A stretch of 64,000 bases of DNA from positions 1-64,000 of the forward strand of contig CAIYWI010000024.1 of the NCBI GenBank assembly GCA_903929885.1, written 5' to 3'. Shown here in pieces: positions 35,020-44,400 of the stretch (position 1 is its first letter; each line of letters starts with the position of its first letter). The translations under genes and the position numbers were made by a program. This stretch comes from an uncultured Phycisphaerales bacterium (lineage in GTDB: Bacteria > Planctomycetota > Phycisphaerae > Phycisphaerales > UBA1924). A model generated the notes under the pieces. It was not told the DNA's origin, did no database searches, and saw nothing but the letters and a program-made list of their open reading frames with translations.

Positions 35020-35706
35020 ATGCGTCGAATGTTCAACTTCTGCGTGCTTGCGTCGGCGAGCGTGGCGTTCATCACGGGCAACGCGGCGGGCGACGGGCCG
35101 CTGCCGCACGGCGACATCTCGCCATACGCCTTCGGCGGCACGATCCGCACGAACCTGATCTCCGAAGACGGGACGACCACGTTCCCCGGGGCTCGGGTCT
35201 TCTACGCGGAACTTGGCGCGGACGTGCCCGACTTCAGCAGCGAGCCGGGCTGGCTGAGCCCCGACGGCTCGTTCGCGGGCGAAGGCGTGCTGTCATTCCG
35301 GTTCAACCGCGCCCTCAAGGCGTGGAACGGTACGGACTTCGTCGACACCACGGCGCGGATGTCGCTGTCGTTCGGGCCTCTGGGTCCGGCGACGACGCCG
35401 CTGACGGACATCGCGGTGACCGGCTTCGGCCTCCCGATCGACGAACACGGCGGCCTTCACGACCACCCGGACTACCTGCTCGAGCCGGGGGCGTCGGACG
35501 GCGTCTACCTGCTGGACATCTCGTTCTTCTCGGACGACCTGGGCCTGTCGGCGAGCGAACCGGTGTGGATCCTCTTCGGCCGCAACGCCACCGAGGCGGA
35601 GGCGGAGGCGGCGTACGACCGCGCCATGGAGACGATCCCCGCGCCCGGAGCGACGATGGCGCTGCTCGGCGGGGCGTGGATGCTCGGACGGCGTCGGCGA
35701 CGCTGA
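35020..35706 (+). CDS. All3515-like secreted protein with PEP-CTERM signal
   Basis: A 228-residue exported paralog of the previous protein. ATG 35020 has GAGAGG upstream; ATG 34984 is an in-frame alternative. The signal peptide is VLASASVAFITGNAAG. The domain aligns with the neighbour through PHGDISPYAFGGTIRTN, RVFYAELGADVPDF, RALKAWNGTDFV, MSLSFG and the HxH pair HDHPDYLL. The end is a PEP-CTERM-type signal, IPAPGATMALLGG, a short helix and the basic tail RRRRR. Two homologous secreted domains are thus attached outside the cell by two different sorting systems. It is the last gene before the strong terminator at 35755. Confidence 0.75.
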   Translation: MRRMFNFCVLASASVAFITGNAAGDGPLPHGDISPYAFGGTIRTNLISEDGTTTFPGARVFYAELGADVPDFSSEPGWLSPDGSFAGEGVLSFRFNRALKAWNGTDFVDTTARMSLSFGPLGPATTPLTDIAVTGFGLPIDEHGGLHDHPDYLLEPGASDGVYLLDISFFSDDLGLSASEPVWILFGRNATEAEAEAAYDRAMETIPAPGATMALLGGAWMLGRRRRR

Positions 35707-35754
35707 GCGAACCCGGCTGGAGCGACGAGCAAGACTGGGAGCAAGGTCGCAACC

Positions 35755-35805
35755 GCGGGCGGGACCGGCGGGCCGGAAGGCCGATCGCCGGTCCCGCCCG
35801 CTTTT
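35755..35805 (+). terminator. very strong terminator with nested hairpin
   Basis: A 16-bp perfect stem (35755-35770 with 35786-35801) whose 15-base loop contains a second small hairpin GGCC-GGAA-GGCC, followed by TTTT at 35802-35805. It closes the cassette that runs from the His/Cys-rich gene to the PEP-CTERM gene and separates it from scpA. Confidence 0.9.
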
Positions 35806-35822
35806 CGCCTACGCTCCGCCTC

Positions 35823-36689
35823 ATGGCAGCGGGCGATCCCTATACCGTGCGGCTCGACGACTTCGAGGGTCCCCTCGACCTGTTGCTGCACCTCATCCGC
35901 AAGGACGAGGTGGACCTGCATGACATCCCCATCGCGTCGATCACGGACCAGTATCTGGAGTACGTGCGGCGGATCGAGACCGACGGGGTCGGCCGAATCG
36001 ACATCGACACGGCCGGCGAGTTTCTGGTGATGGCTGCGACGCTGATGGAGATCAAGTCGCGAATGCTCATGCCGCGACAGGACACGCCGGCGGGCGAGCC
36101 ATCCCGGGAGCGGGGCGAGACGGAGGACCCGCGGAGCGAACTGGTCCGTCAGTTGCTCGAGTACAAGCGGTATCGCGACGCGGCCAACGCGCTCGAGCGC
36201 CGCGCCGAGGATTGGCGGAAGCGGTTTCCGGCGCAGCGGGCTGGACTCGACGACGAGCGGTTGCAGGCCGCGCTTGAAGCGGCGCCCGAGACGGAACTCG
36301 AGGATCTCGACCTGCTGGACCTGGTGGAGGCCTTCCGTCGGATCTCCGAGACGGTGATCTTCGATCGCCTGGGCGACCACCAGGTGACGTACGACGACAC
36401 GCCCATCGAACTGCACGCGGAGGACATCGTGAGCCGCCTGAGGGCTGAGGCGACCGAGCACGCGACGGCCGCGTTGCCCTTGCAGCGGATGTTCGAGGGG
36501 CGCACGCGAAGCGAGATGGTCGGGCTGTTCCTCGCGTTGCTCGAGTTGGTGCGTAATCGCCGGGTGCGCGTGGCGCAGGACCGCGTGGAGGGATTGATCA
36601 CCGTTTCGCTGCGCGACGAGCCCGAGGGGCAGGCACCCGAGCCGGGCGAGTCGACGTCGTCGACGGATGCGGCGACGTCGCACGGGTGA
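35823..36689 (+). CDS. scpA: chromosome segregation/condensation protein ScpA
   Basis: The kleisin-type subunit that bridges the Smc heads in the bacterial condensin, 288 residues. The N-terminus YTVRLDDFEGPLDLLLHLIR is the standard ScpA opening and is followed by IASITDQYLEYV and EFLVMAATLMEIKSRML. The C-terminal winged helix is seen as MVGLFLALLELVRNRRVRVAQ. The partner scpB is not in the window. The ATG at 35823 lies only 18 bases after the terminator, so its promoter may overlap that region, or it may be read through. Confidence 0.9.
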   Translation: MAAGDPYTVRLDDFEGPLDLLLHLIRKDEVDLHDIPIASITDQYLEYVRRIETDGVGRIDIDTAGEFLVMAATLMEIKSRMLMPRQDTPAGEPSRERGETEDPRSELVRQLLEYKRYRDAANALERRAEDWRKRFPAQRAGLDDERLQAALEAAPETELEDLDLLDLVEAFRRISETVIFDRLGDHQVTYDDTPIELHAEDIVSRLRAEATEHATAALPLQRMFEGRTRSEMVGLFLALLELVRNRRVRVAQDRVEGLITVSLRDEPEGQAPEPGESTSSTDAATSHG

Positions 36690-36740
36690 GATCGCTCGCG
36701 GCGCGGCCATCAGCCGCCGGCCGGTGATACCCTTGCTTCG

Positions 36741-37238
36741 ATGGAACTCAACACTTGGGGCGTTGCGCTCCTCGCGCTCATGTTCGTGCTGCTGCTTGTG
36801 GAGCTCTTCCTGCCCACGGCGGGAGTGCTCGGGGCGGTGGCGGCCGTGGTGGGCATCGCCGGGCTGGTGTGCCTCTTCATGCATGACGTGGCCTGGGGAC
36901 TGAGCGGGCTTCTCGCCGTGGTGGTGCTCGTGCCCGCCTTCGCGGCCTTCGCGTTCCGCATCTGGCCGAACACGCCGATGGGGCGGCGGATCATCGGCAC
37001 CCCCACCGACGAGGAAGTCGAGGCGGCTCGGCTCGCCGAACTGCAGGAGAAGGCCCGCACGGCGAGTCTGGTGGGCCGGGAGGGGGTGGCGTTGACCGCG
37101 CTCCGCCCGGTCGGGGTGGTGGAACTCGACGGACGACGCCTCGATGCCCTGGCGGAGACGACGTATGTCGCCGCTGGCGCGCGGGTGCGGATCACCCAGG
37201 CGGACGGGAGCCAAATCAAGGTTCGCGAAGCCAAGTGA
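36741..37238 (+). CDS. NfeD-like membrane protein
   Basis: A 165-residue protein with three hydrophobic segments in the first 75 residues (ALLALMFVLLLVELFLPTAG, VLGAVAAVVGIAGLVCLF, SGLLAVVVLVPAFAAFAF), then a linker and a C-terminal OB-like domain beginning LVGREGVALTALRPVGVVEL with the end ARVRITQADGSQIKV. This is the short NfeD architecture, which pairs with stomatin/prohibitin-type proteins such as YqfA/FloA. No such partner follows here. It lies 51 bp after scpA on the same strand. Confidence 0.82.
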   Translation: MELNTWGVALLALMFVLLLVELFLPTAGVLGAVAAVVGIAGLVCLFMHDVAWGLSGLLAVVVLVPAFAAFAFRIWPNTPMGRRIIGTPTDEEVEAARLAELQEKARTASLVGREGVALTALRPVGVVELDGRRLDALAETTYVAAGARVRITQADGSQIKVREAK

Positions 37239-37295
37239 CCGATACGAGGGGGTGGCGGTCCTGCACGGGCAGGCACGCCCTCTGGAGCCATCCCC

Positions 37296-38723
37296 ATGCT
37301 GACGCTCGACTACGCCAACTGTTTCGCCGACCGCATCGGCCCCTCGCACGGGCTCGATCCCGCGCTGCTCGACCCCACGGGCGACGTGGCGAGGGGGATC
37401 GCGACGCTCACGCAGAAGCTGACGTCGACTCGCGGCAAGGGCTGGGAGCGTTGGCGGGAACTCGCCTTCGAGCCCATGCGCACCGAGCACCTCTCGGCGG
37501 TGCGCGCCGCGGCCAAGGGCTGCGAGGGACGCTTCGACACGATGGTCGTGCTGGGCATCGGCGGCTCGGCCCTGGGCAACATCGCGCTGCAATCGGCCCT
37601 CAACCCGGCCACGCACAACCTGCTCGACGCGAGCGTGCGCAAGGGCCCGCGGATGTTCGTGGTCGACAACGTCGATCCGACGTACTTCGGAGGCGTGCTC
37701 GACTTCTGCGCCTCGCAGCCGGGAGGCCTCAAGCGCACGCTCTTCAACGTGATCTCCAAGAGCGGCGAGACCGCCGAGACGGCCGCCCAGTTCATGGTGA
37801 TCCGCGATCGACTCAAGGCCCTGATGGGCAAGGACCACGGCGCGAACGTCGTGGCCGTCACCGACCCGCGACAGGGCACCATGCGACGCATCTGCGAGCG
37901 AGAGGGGTACGTCACGCTGCCCGTGCCCGACGGCGTCGGCGGACGCTTCTCGGTGCTCAGCCCGGTGGGGCTGTTCGCCGCGGCGATGTGCGGCATCGAC
38001 ATCGAGTCGCTCCTGCAGGGGGCGGCCGACATGGACAAGACCTGCTCCTCGCAGGAGTTGACGGCCAACCCCGCGGCGATGCTGGCGTTCCTCCTCGTCG
38101 AACTCGGCCAGTCCAAGGGCAAGACCAATCACGTGCTGATGCCCTACGCCAACTCGCTCTACCTGCTGGCCGACTGGTACCGGCAGCTCTGGGCCGAGAG
38201 CCTGGGCAAGCACAAGGACCTCAAGGGCAACACCGTCTTCGCGGGCTTCACGCCCATCAAGGCGCTGGGCACGACCGACCAGCACAGCCAGGTGCAGCTC
38301 TATCGCGAGGGGCCCAACGACAAGGTGCTTGGCATGGTCGAGGTCGAGACCTTCGACCGCGACGTGGCGATTCCCGCGGGACTGGGCGTCGAGGCCATCG
38401 CGTATCTCGAGGGCACGTCGATGTCGTCGCTCCTGGCGGCCGAGAAGCGGGCGACCGAATACGCCTTCGTCGAATCGCAGCGTCCCAACTTCACCATCCG
38501 CTTCCCCAGGATCGACGCCTATCACGTCGGCCAGTTCATCAACATGTGGCAGATCACCACCGCCTACGCCGGACTGCTCTTGGGCATCGACGCCTACGAC
38601 CAGCCCGCGGTCGAACTTGGCAAGCAGGCCACCTTCGGCCTGATGGGCCGCGCGGGGTACGAATCGTTCAAGACCGCCGTGGACAAGGCCTTGGGCGGCA
38701 AGGGCCGCACCATCGGCGGCTGA
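37296..38723 (+). CDS. pgi: glucose-6-phosphate isomerase
   Basis: Glycolytic enzyme interconverting glucose-6-phosphate and fructose-6-phosphate, 475 residues, of the shorter bacterial length. GIGGSALGNIALQ binds phosphate and SKSGETAET is the classical sugar-phosphate motif. The catalytic residues are seen in QLWAESLGK (base Glu), GTTDQHSQVQLY (His) and QPAVELGKQ (Lys). The QFINMWQ segment before it is typical. It is followed by lpd on the same strand. The start ATG at 37296 leaves a normal N-terminus. Confidence 0.95.
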   Translation: MLTLDYANCFADRIGPSHGLDPALLDPTGDVARGIATLTQKLTSTRGKGWERWRELAFEPMRTEHLSAVRAAAKGCEGRFDTMVVLGIGGSALGNIALQSALNPATHNLLDASVRKGPRMFVVDNVDPTYFGGVLDFCASQPGGLKRTLFNVISKSGETAETAAQFMVIRDRLKALMGKDHGANVVAVTDPRQGTMRRICEREGYVTLPVPDGVGGRFSVLSPVGLFAAAMCGIDIESLLQGAADMDKTCSSQELTANPAAMLAFLLVELGQSKGKTNHVLMPYANSLYLLADWYRQLWAESLGKHKDLKGNTVFAGFTPIKALGTTDQHSQVQLYREGPNDKVLGMVEVETFDRDVAIPAGLGVEAIAYLEGTSMSSLLAAEKRATEYAFVESQRPNFTIRFPRIDAYHVGQFINMWQITTAYAGLLLGIDAYDQPAVELGKQATFGLMGRAGYESFKTAVDKALGGKGRTIGG

Positions 38724-38819
38724 CGCAAGGGCCCCCCACGCCATCGGCGACACCTACACTCCCGCCCCGGTCGTCGGCACGCGAACGCGTCCCGAACCGG
38801 CACAGGAGTTCGTGAAGCC

Positions 38820-40373
38820 ATGGCCGACACTCACTTCGACGTCATCGTCATCGGCGGCGGTCCCGCCGGCTACGTGGGCGCCATCCGCGCCGCCCAGCTC
38901 GGATACAAGGTCGCCTGCATCGAGCGGGCCAAGTTGGGAGGCGTCTGCCTCAACTGGGGCTGCATCCCCAGCAAGAGCCTGCTCGCCAACGCGGAGCTGG
39001 TGGAGAAGCTCGGCAAGGCGGACGAGCAGAAGTTCTGGGGGCTCAAGATCGGCGGCTCGGTCGAACTCGACTGGGACCGCATCATCGGCCGCAGCCGCGA
39101 CGTGGCGGGCAAGCTCAACGGGGGCATCGCGTTCCTCTTCAAGAAGAACAAGGTGACGCACATCGTGGGCAACGCCAAGATCGTCGGAGCGGCGACGCCG
39201 GCCAACGGCAACAAGTGCAAGGTCGAGGTGCAGGAGTGCGCGGTCAAGGAGGAACTGACCAGCGCCCCCGCCACGCCGGGCAAGACGACGCAGACGCTGA
39301 CGGCCGACCACGTGATCGTGGCGACGGGCAGCGTGGCCCGCGACCTGCCCTTCGCCAAGTTCGACGGCGACCGCATCTGGGGCGCCCGCGAGGCGATGTT
39401 CAACAAGGAGAAGCCCAAGAGCCTGGTGGTGATCGGCGCGGGCGCCATCGGCATGGAGTTCGCCTACTTCTACCACACGATGGGCACGAAGGTCACCATC
39501 ATCGAGATGATGGACCGCGTGCTGCCCGTCGAGGACAAGGACGTGGGCGAGGCGATGGGCCGCCTCTACAAGAAGCACGGCATGGAGATCCACACGTCGA
39601 CGGTGACGACGGCGGTGGAGAAGACGGCGACGGGCGTGAAGGTGACCTTTGCCCCGGCGGTGAACGGCAAGGCCGACGAGAGCAAGAAGCAGACGGTCGA
39701 GGCCGACCGCGTGCTGCTGGCGGTGGGCGTGGTGGGCCGCACCGACGGCCTGTGCGACGCCTCGCTGGGCCTCAAGATCGAGAAGGGCCACATCCAGACC
39801 GACTTCCTGCCGGGCAAGACCCGCAACGAGGCGATCGACTACAAGACGAACCTGCCGGGCGTCTACGCGGTGGGCGACGTCATCGGCCCGCCGTGGCTCG
39901 CCCACGTGGCGAGCGAAGAGGCGATCATCTGCGTCGAGCGGATCGCCTGGCGCCAGAAGAAGTGGCACCATGAGCCCTACCCGATCGACTACACCACCAT
40001 CCCCGGCTGCACGTACTGCCTGCCCCAGGTGGCGAGCGTCGGCTACACCGAGCAGAAGCTCATCGAGATGGGCAAGGTGAAGGGCAAGGACTACGAGGTG
40101 GGCAAGTACGGCTTCACGGCCCACGGCAAGGCCATCGCGGCCGCGCACACCGACGGCTTCGTCAAGATCATCCGCGGACTGCCCCGCGGCGAGATCCTCG
40201 GCTCGCACATCATGGGCGACCAGGCGACGGAGTTGATCGGCGAGATGACCCTGGCCCGTCGCCTCGAGGCGACGACCGAGGAGCTCATCTGCACCATGCA
40301 CGCCCACCCGACGATGCACGAGGCGATCCACGAGGCCGCCCTCGCGAGCGAAGGCCGCGTGATTCACGGGTAA
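38820..40373 (+). CDS. lpdA: dihydrolipoyl dehydrogenase
   Basis: FAD-dependent E3 subunit that reoxidises dihydrolipoamide of 2-oxo acid dehydrogenase complexes or the glycine cleavage system, 517 residues. The FAD-binding opening FDVIVIGGGPAGYVGAIRAA and the redox disulfide GGVCLNWGCIPSK are clear. The NAD site is VVIGAGAIGMEFAY. The C-terminal base is the His/Glu pair of HAHPTMHEAIHEA. It is about 50 residues longer than usual, mainly through an insertion near 125-155 (NGNKCKVEVQECAVKEEL) and extra loops around 385-400. No E1 or E2 genes are next to it. Confidence 0.93.
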   Translation: MADTHFDVIVIGGGPAGYVGAIRAAQLGYKVACIERAKLGGVCLNWGCIPSKSLLANAELVEKLGKADEQKFWGLKIGGSVELDWDRIIGRSRDVAGKLNGGIAFLFKKNKVTHIVGNAKIVGAATPANGNKCKVEVQECAVKEELTSAPATPGKTTQTLTADHVIVATGSVARDLPFAKFDGDRIWGAREAMFNKEKPKSLVVIGAGAIGMEFAYFYHTMGTKVTIIEMMDRVLPVEDKDVGEAMGRLYKKHGMEIHTSTVTTAVEKTATGVKVTFAPAVNGKADESKKQTVEADRVLLAVGVVGRTDGLCDASLGLKIEKGHIQTDFLPGKTRNEAIDYKTNLPGVYAVGDVIGPPWLAHVASEEAIICVERIAWRQKKWHHEPYPIDYTTIPGCTYCLPQVASVGYTEQKLIEMGKVKGKDYEVGKYGFTAHGKAIAAAHTDGFVKIIRGLPRGEILGSHIMGDQATELIGEMTLARRLEATTEELICTMHAHPTMHEAIHEAALASEGRVIHG

Positions 40374-40516
40374 GCGGGTGGATGACGGGATATTCGAAGG
40401 GATGCGGACGGTCGGCGAGGACCGGGCGTCATGCCATGGTCCACAATCTATCACAGGGAGGATGATGGTCGCGGCCTACCTCGTGCGTCTTCAAGACAGC
40501 AAGAGGAGCATTTCGC

Positions 40517-43500
40517 ATGGACACGATTCGAGGCGCAAGGCACGCGTTCGCGACGATGGGCACGATCTTGCTGTCGATGACGGCGGCGGCGGACACGTGG
40601 CCGATGAAGCAGCGGGACATGCAGAACACGGGACGAGCGTCCTACAGCATTCCCGAGTCGAGGAAGAACTCGTCGCTGTTCGACGTTCCCCTGTGGCAAG
40701 CGCCGACCTTCGAGAACGGGGCGATCGGGGCCTCGTCGATGGTGTTCTTTGACGGGGCGGGTCCCGGGGGTGCGGATCTCGTGGTGGCGGGCTATCACTG
40801 GCCCAAGGGCGTTCAGGGCATGGACCGGCGCACGGGCCGCGTCTTCTGGCGCGGGAATCCCGCAGGCGGCGAGATCATCGGGGAATCGACCCCGGCCTTC
40901 TCGCCTGACGGCCGGACGGTGTACGTGATCAACGATGCGACGGGCTCCCAAGGCTTCCCTGCGGGTCACCCGCTGATGGCCTTCGCGTCGATCAGCGGCC
41001 CCGCGTCCTTTCACCACAACGGGCTTGCGACCAACCCGAACAACCTGAGCACGCCGTCGGTGCGGGTCGGGACCGACGGGAGGATCTACGGGCATCAGTG
41101 GAACACCGGCCATGCCTCGTACACCGACACGGGCACGGCCCTCACGGCCGCATGGTCGCGGACCGGCGGGTCGCCGTGCTACAGCGAGTCTGCCTTGTCG
41201 ACCTCGAACGGCTCGTTGCAACTGCTGTCGATCGGCCGCGCGGGCGTGCTGTCGTGCCTGTCGACCAGCGCCTCGACGGCGGCATGGTCGCGGACGCTCG
41301 GTTCGTTCACGGACGCGACGGTGACCGTTGATCCGTCGAACGGCAACTGCTACGTGGCGGCCGGCGACGGATCGATCTCGGTGGCGGGCGTGTCGAAGAC
41401 CGGCGCGAATCTGTGGACGACGCTCACGCGATCGGTGTACGTGGCGGGCGGCGGCAACGAAGCGGCGCGGGTGTCGTCAGGCGGGTGCCTCAACGCCGCG
41501 GGCACCACCTACTACTTCCAGACGTCGACGCGGGGCGGGACCGGTCGCCTCTACGCGATCAACACGAGCAACGGCTCGACGCGATGGAGCGTGGCGACAG
41601 GCGCCAAGGGGTGGGAAGGGCACTACTCGTGCCCGATCGTGACGCCGGACGGGACGGTGATCGTCGGCACCAACGAGGGCGGGCAATACGTCGCGATCCG
41701 CGACAACGGCACGTCGGGGCAGATCATCGACACCCTCACGATGGCTGCGAATTCGCACGCGACGGCCACGCCCACCCTCTCTTCGGACGGCCTGCTCTAC
41801 CTGCCGATGCAGACGACGTGGATCGTGCCCGACGGCGACGGCAACGCGCCGACGCTCCAGACACGCCATCTCTTCGCCGCCATCGACCTTCGCGCCGGCG
41901 CCTCGTTGCTCCTGCCCAATCCCGGCGGCCAAACGGCGACGAGCGGCAGCGGTTCGGTCGTGGTGCGCTGGTCGCCGCTGCCCGACCTCACGGGCTTCGC
42001 ATCGTATCGGATCTACCGCTCCACCTCGGCGTTCACGTCGGTGGCATCGATGACGCCCATCGGCGTCGTGACCGATCGAGCCGCGGGTGCCTTCACCGAC
42101 ACCACGGCGACCGACGGGGTGTCGTACCACTACGCGGTGACCACGCTCTCGACGAGCGGCTCCCAGCGAAACGAGGTGGCCAGCATCGGCCCCAGGACTC
42201 CGCGAACGGAGACCGACCTGCAGGTGATGAGCCTGGTCCGTTCCCCGCAGTATCCGAGGTTCCTGCCGACCTACGAGTATCGCGTCGTGACCGAACCGAG
42301 CGGGTTCGGGCCGTACGGTTTCTCGGTGGCGACGGGGCTTTCCGGGGGCCAGACGCCCACGACCAAACGAATGCCGGCGTCCGGCGAGTCGATGACCTAC
42401 ACCGCCACGATCCGCAACCGCGGGACCACGCCGTGGAGTTCCGCGGCGACCGGAACATGGCGGGTCGGGGGCGAGGTTCACTCCACGGTGTCGCTGCCCG
42501 CATCGCTGGCGGTCGGGCAGTCGACCGCGGTGTCGATCCAACTGCCGTGGATCGCCGCGGGACGGTCGATCTCATTCACGATCAACGCGACGGACGGCCG
42601 AGCGGAGAACAACGCGGTGCTGACCGACACGGCGGCGGTGCAGTTCCTGACGTACGTGGACCGGACCTACGCGGAGACCTTCCGCGAATCGAGCCGGACC
42701 CGCTGGCCGCAGACGCGGGCGGACGACATCTTCGACTGGCTGCAGCGTCACGCGGCCAGGATGAACGAAATGTTCGCAGCCGCGGGATCGACCAAGCGGG
42801 TCTCGTACGGGGTGCTCGAGCAACTCGCCGACGGGGACGCCGATCCCGCGGCGAACATGCGCCTGTGGGCGTGCTTTCCCTTCCGTTTCCGCGCCGCCGA
42901 GCAGGACATCAGGAACTCGGGCTATTACGTGGCGTCTCAGGACATCGACTACGGGTTGCTCCACGAGATGGCGCACCAACTCGGCCTGGTGGACATGTAT
43001 CGCTGGGACCTCCCGGCGTCGATGAACCTGGTGAATGGCGTCGGCTACCAGACGGAAACGTGCCTGATGCACGGCGTCTCGCAGACAGTGTCGCCGCAGT
43101 CCGCCGGCGGGATGAACCTGTGGCAAGCCGTGGCCCACGGCCATTACGGGCAGTACATGTACGCCATGCCGGCCTCGTGCACGCTGCGCCTGACCGGTCT
43201 GGACGGACGGCCGCTTTCGGGCGTGCAGGTGCGAGTCCACCAGAAGTGCGATCGGCCCGGACAGGGAGAAGTGGTCTCGACGCAGGTCAAGGCAACCGGC
43301 ACGACCGACGCTGACGGTCGGTTCACGCTGCCGAACGTGCCGATCGATCCTGCGATCGCGCCGCCATCGCTGACCGGCGATGTCCTTCGGGCCAATCCCT
43401 TCGGCTACCTCGACGTGGTGGGCACCAACGGCCTGCTGATGATCGAGGTCGAGGACAGGGGGTTTGTCGATCACGCGTGGCTCGACATCGCGGAGGTCAA

Positions 43501-44242
43501 CCGGGCCTTCTTCGAAGGCCGTACGGGAAACGCGGAGTTCGAACGTCGGCTGGCGCTGGGCGGAGACCTCCAAACCGTGCCTCCGGCCGACATGACGGAG
43601 CAGAACGCCCCGTCGTGGCGGTTGCTCTCCGAGGGAGGCGCGGCCATCACGGCGAGCGACGATCCCGTGCGACTGACCACCGGGCTTGCGAGCGTTCGAT
43701 TCGTCACCGAGGGCGGGTTCGACAACACGCTGAGCTATCCCGGCGACGCGTTGGCGTCCTGGGACGTAACGTCGGCGACCGAGTTCCACTTCGACGCGTA
43801 TGCGGAGAATCCCAACGGGGCGTTCCAGGGGTTGTACGTGATCATCCGGACTCTGTCGGGCGCATTCACCTACACGCCCCAACAGTCAAGCCTCAACGAA
43901 GCGCTCGGACGGTGGTGGCGGTATTCGATCCCTCTGGCGGGCGACGCTGATTGGGTCCGCACGCAGCAAGGTTCGCCGGACCTGACGCAGGTCACCGGCG
44001 TCGAGATCCACCCCGACACGTGGGGCTACGGCTTCGTGCTGTGGCTGGACGACACGGGCTTCGACCTGCCGTCATGGTGCGTCGCCGACTTCAACATCGA
44101 TGGGGGCATCGACGGCGCGGACATCGGCGCCTTCTTCGAGGTCTGGGAATCCGGTGACGCGAGGGCGGACATCAACGAGGACGGGGGCATCGACGGATCC
44201 GACGTGACCAGCTTCTTTGATCATTGGGAAGCGGGTTGCTGA
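40517..44242 (+). CDS. large secreted protein with beta-propeller, metzincin-like motif and GC-type dockerin
   Basis: A 1241-residue exported protein with a good ribosome-binding site (AGAGGAG, 8 bases before the ATG). After a signal peptide, about 30-450 form repeated beta-propeller strands of PQQ/WD type (for example VYVINDATGSQGF, LSTSNGSLQLLSIG). Then come fibronectin-like segments (LTGFASYRIYRSTSAF). At 816-826 the sequence HEMAHQLGLVD fits the metzincin pattern HExxHxxGxxD, with the third zinc ligand an Asp, and ETCLMHG at 847-853 could supply the Met-turn (M851). A carbohydrate-binding-type domain follows, and the end is a dockerin-like repeat (DFNIDGGIDGADIGAFF, DINEDGGIDGSDVTSFF) closed by AGC. 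It may be a surface-anchored protease; activity is inference. Confidence 0.8.
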   Translation: MDTIRGARHAFATMGTILLSMTAAADTWPMKQRDMQNTGRASYSIPESRKNSSLFDVPLWQAPTFENGAIGASSMVFFDGAGPGGADLVVAGYHWPKGVQGMDRRTGRVFWRGNPAGGEIIGESTPAFSPDGRTVYVINDATGSQGFPAGHPLMAFASISGPASFHHNGLATNPNNLSTPSVRVGTDGRIYGHQWNTGHASYTDTGTALTAAWSRTGGSPCYSESALSTSNGSLQLLSIGRAGVLSCLSTSASTAAWSRTLGSFTDATVTVDPSNGNCYVAAGDGSISVAGVSKTGANLWTTLTRSVYVAGGGNEAARVSSGGCLNAAGTTYYFQTSTRGGTGRLYAINTSNGSTRWSVATGAKGWEGHYSCPIVTPDGTVIVGTNEGGQYVAIRDNGTSGQIIDTLTMAANSHATATPTLSSDGLLYLPMQTTWIVPDGDGNAPTLQTRHLFAAIDLRAGASLLLPNPGGQTATSGSGSVVVRWSPLPDLTGFASYRIYRSTSAFTSVASMTPIGVVTDRAAGAFTDTTATDGVSYHYAVTTLSTSGSQRNEVASIGPRTPRTETDLQVMSLVRSPQYPRFLPTYEYRVVTEPSGFGPYGFSVATGLSGGQTPTTKRMPASGESMTYTATIRNRGTTPWSSAATGTWRVGGEVHSTVSLPASLAVGQSTAVSIQLPWIAAGRSISFTINATDGRAENNAVLTDTAAVQFLTYVDRTYAETFRESSRTRWPQTRADDIFDWLQRHAARMNEMFAAAGSTKRVSYGVLEQLADGDADPAANMRLWACFPFRFRAAEQDIRNSGYYVASQDIDYGLLHEMAHQLGLVDMYRWDLPASMNLVNGVGYQTETCLMHGVSQTVSPQSAGGMNLWQAVAHGHYGQYMYAMPASCTLRLTGLDGRPLSGVQVRVHQKCDRPGQGEVVSTQVKATGTTDADGRFTLPNVPIDPAIAPPSLTGDVLRANPFGYLDVVGTNGLLMIEVEDRGFVDHAWLDIAEVNRAFFEGRTGNAEFERRLALGGDLQTVPPADMTEQNAPSWRLLSEGGAAITASDDPVRLTTGLASVRFVTEGGFDNTLSYPGDALASWDVTSATEFHFDAYAENPNGAFQGLYVIIRTLSGAFTYTPQQSSLNEALGRWWRYSIPLAGDADWVRTQQGSPDLTQVTGVEIHPDTWGYGFVLWLDDTGFDLPSWCVADFNIDGGIDGADIGAFFEVWESGDARADINEDGGIDGSDVTSFFDHWEAGC

Positions 44243-44400
44243 CCGCAGATCTGATCCGACGCCCGCGGATTGCGAGGCGATTCGGGCGATGTGGCACGGG
44301 CGTTCGATGGCCCGCACCGCCCGGCCTCGAGCACCCGAAGGCGGCACGCGGCTGGTCGGCGAGAAGGTCGAACGTGAGGGACGACTCGGGCTCAAACGAC

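Noticed and set aside
35505-38753. A 1082-codon open frame antisense to scpA, nfeD and pgi
   Set aside because: Each of the three forward genes has diagnostic motifs; the antisense frame is composition-driven.
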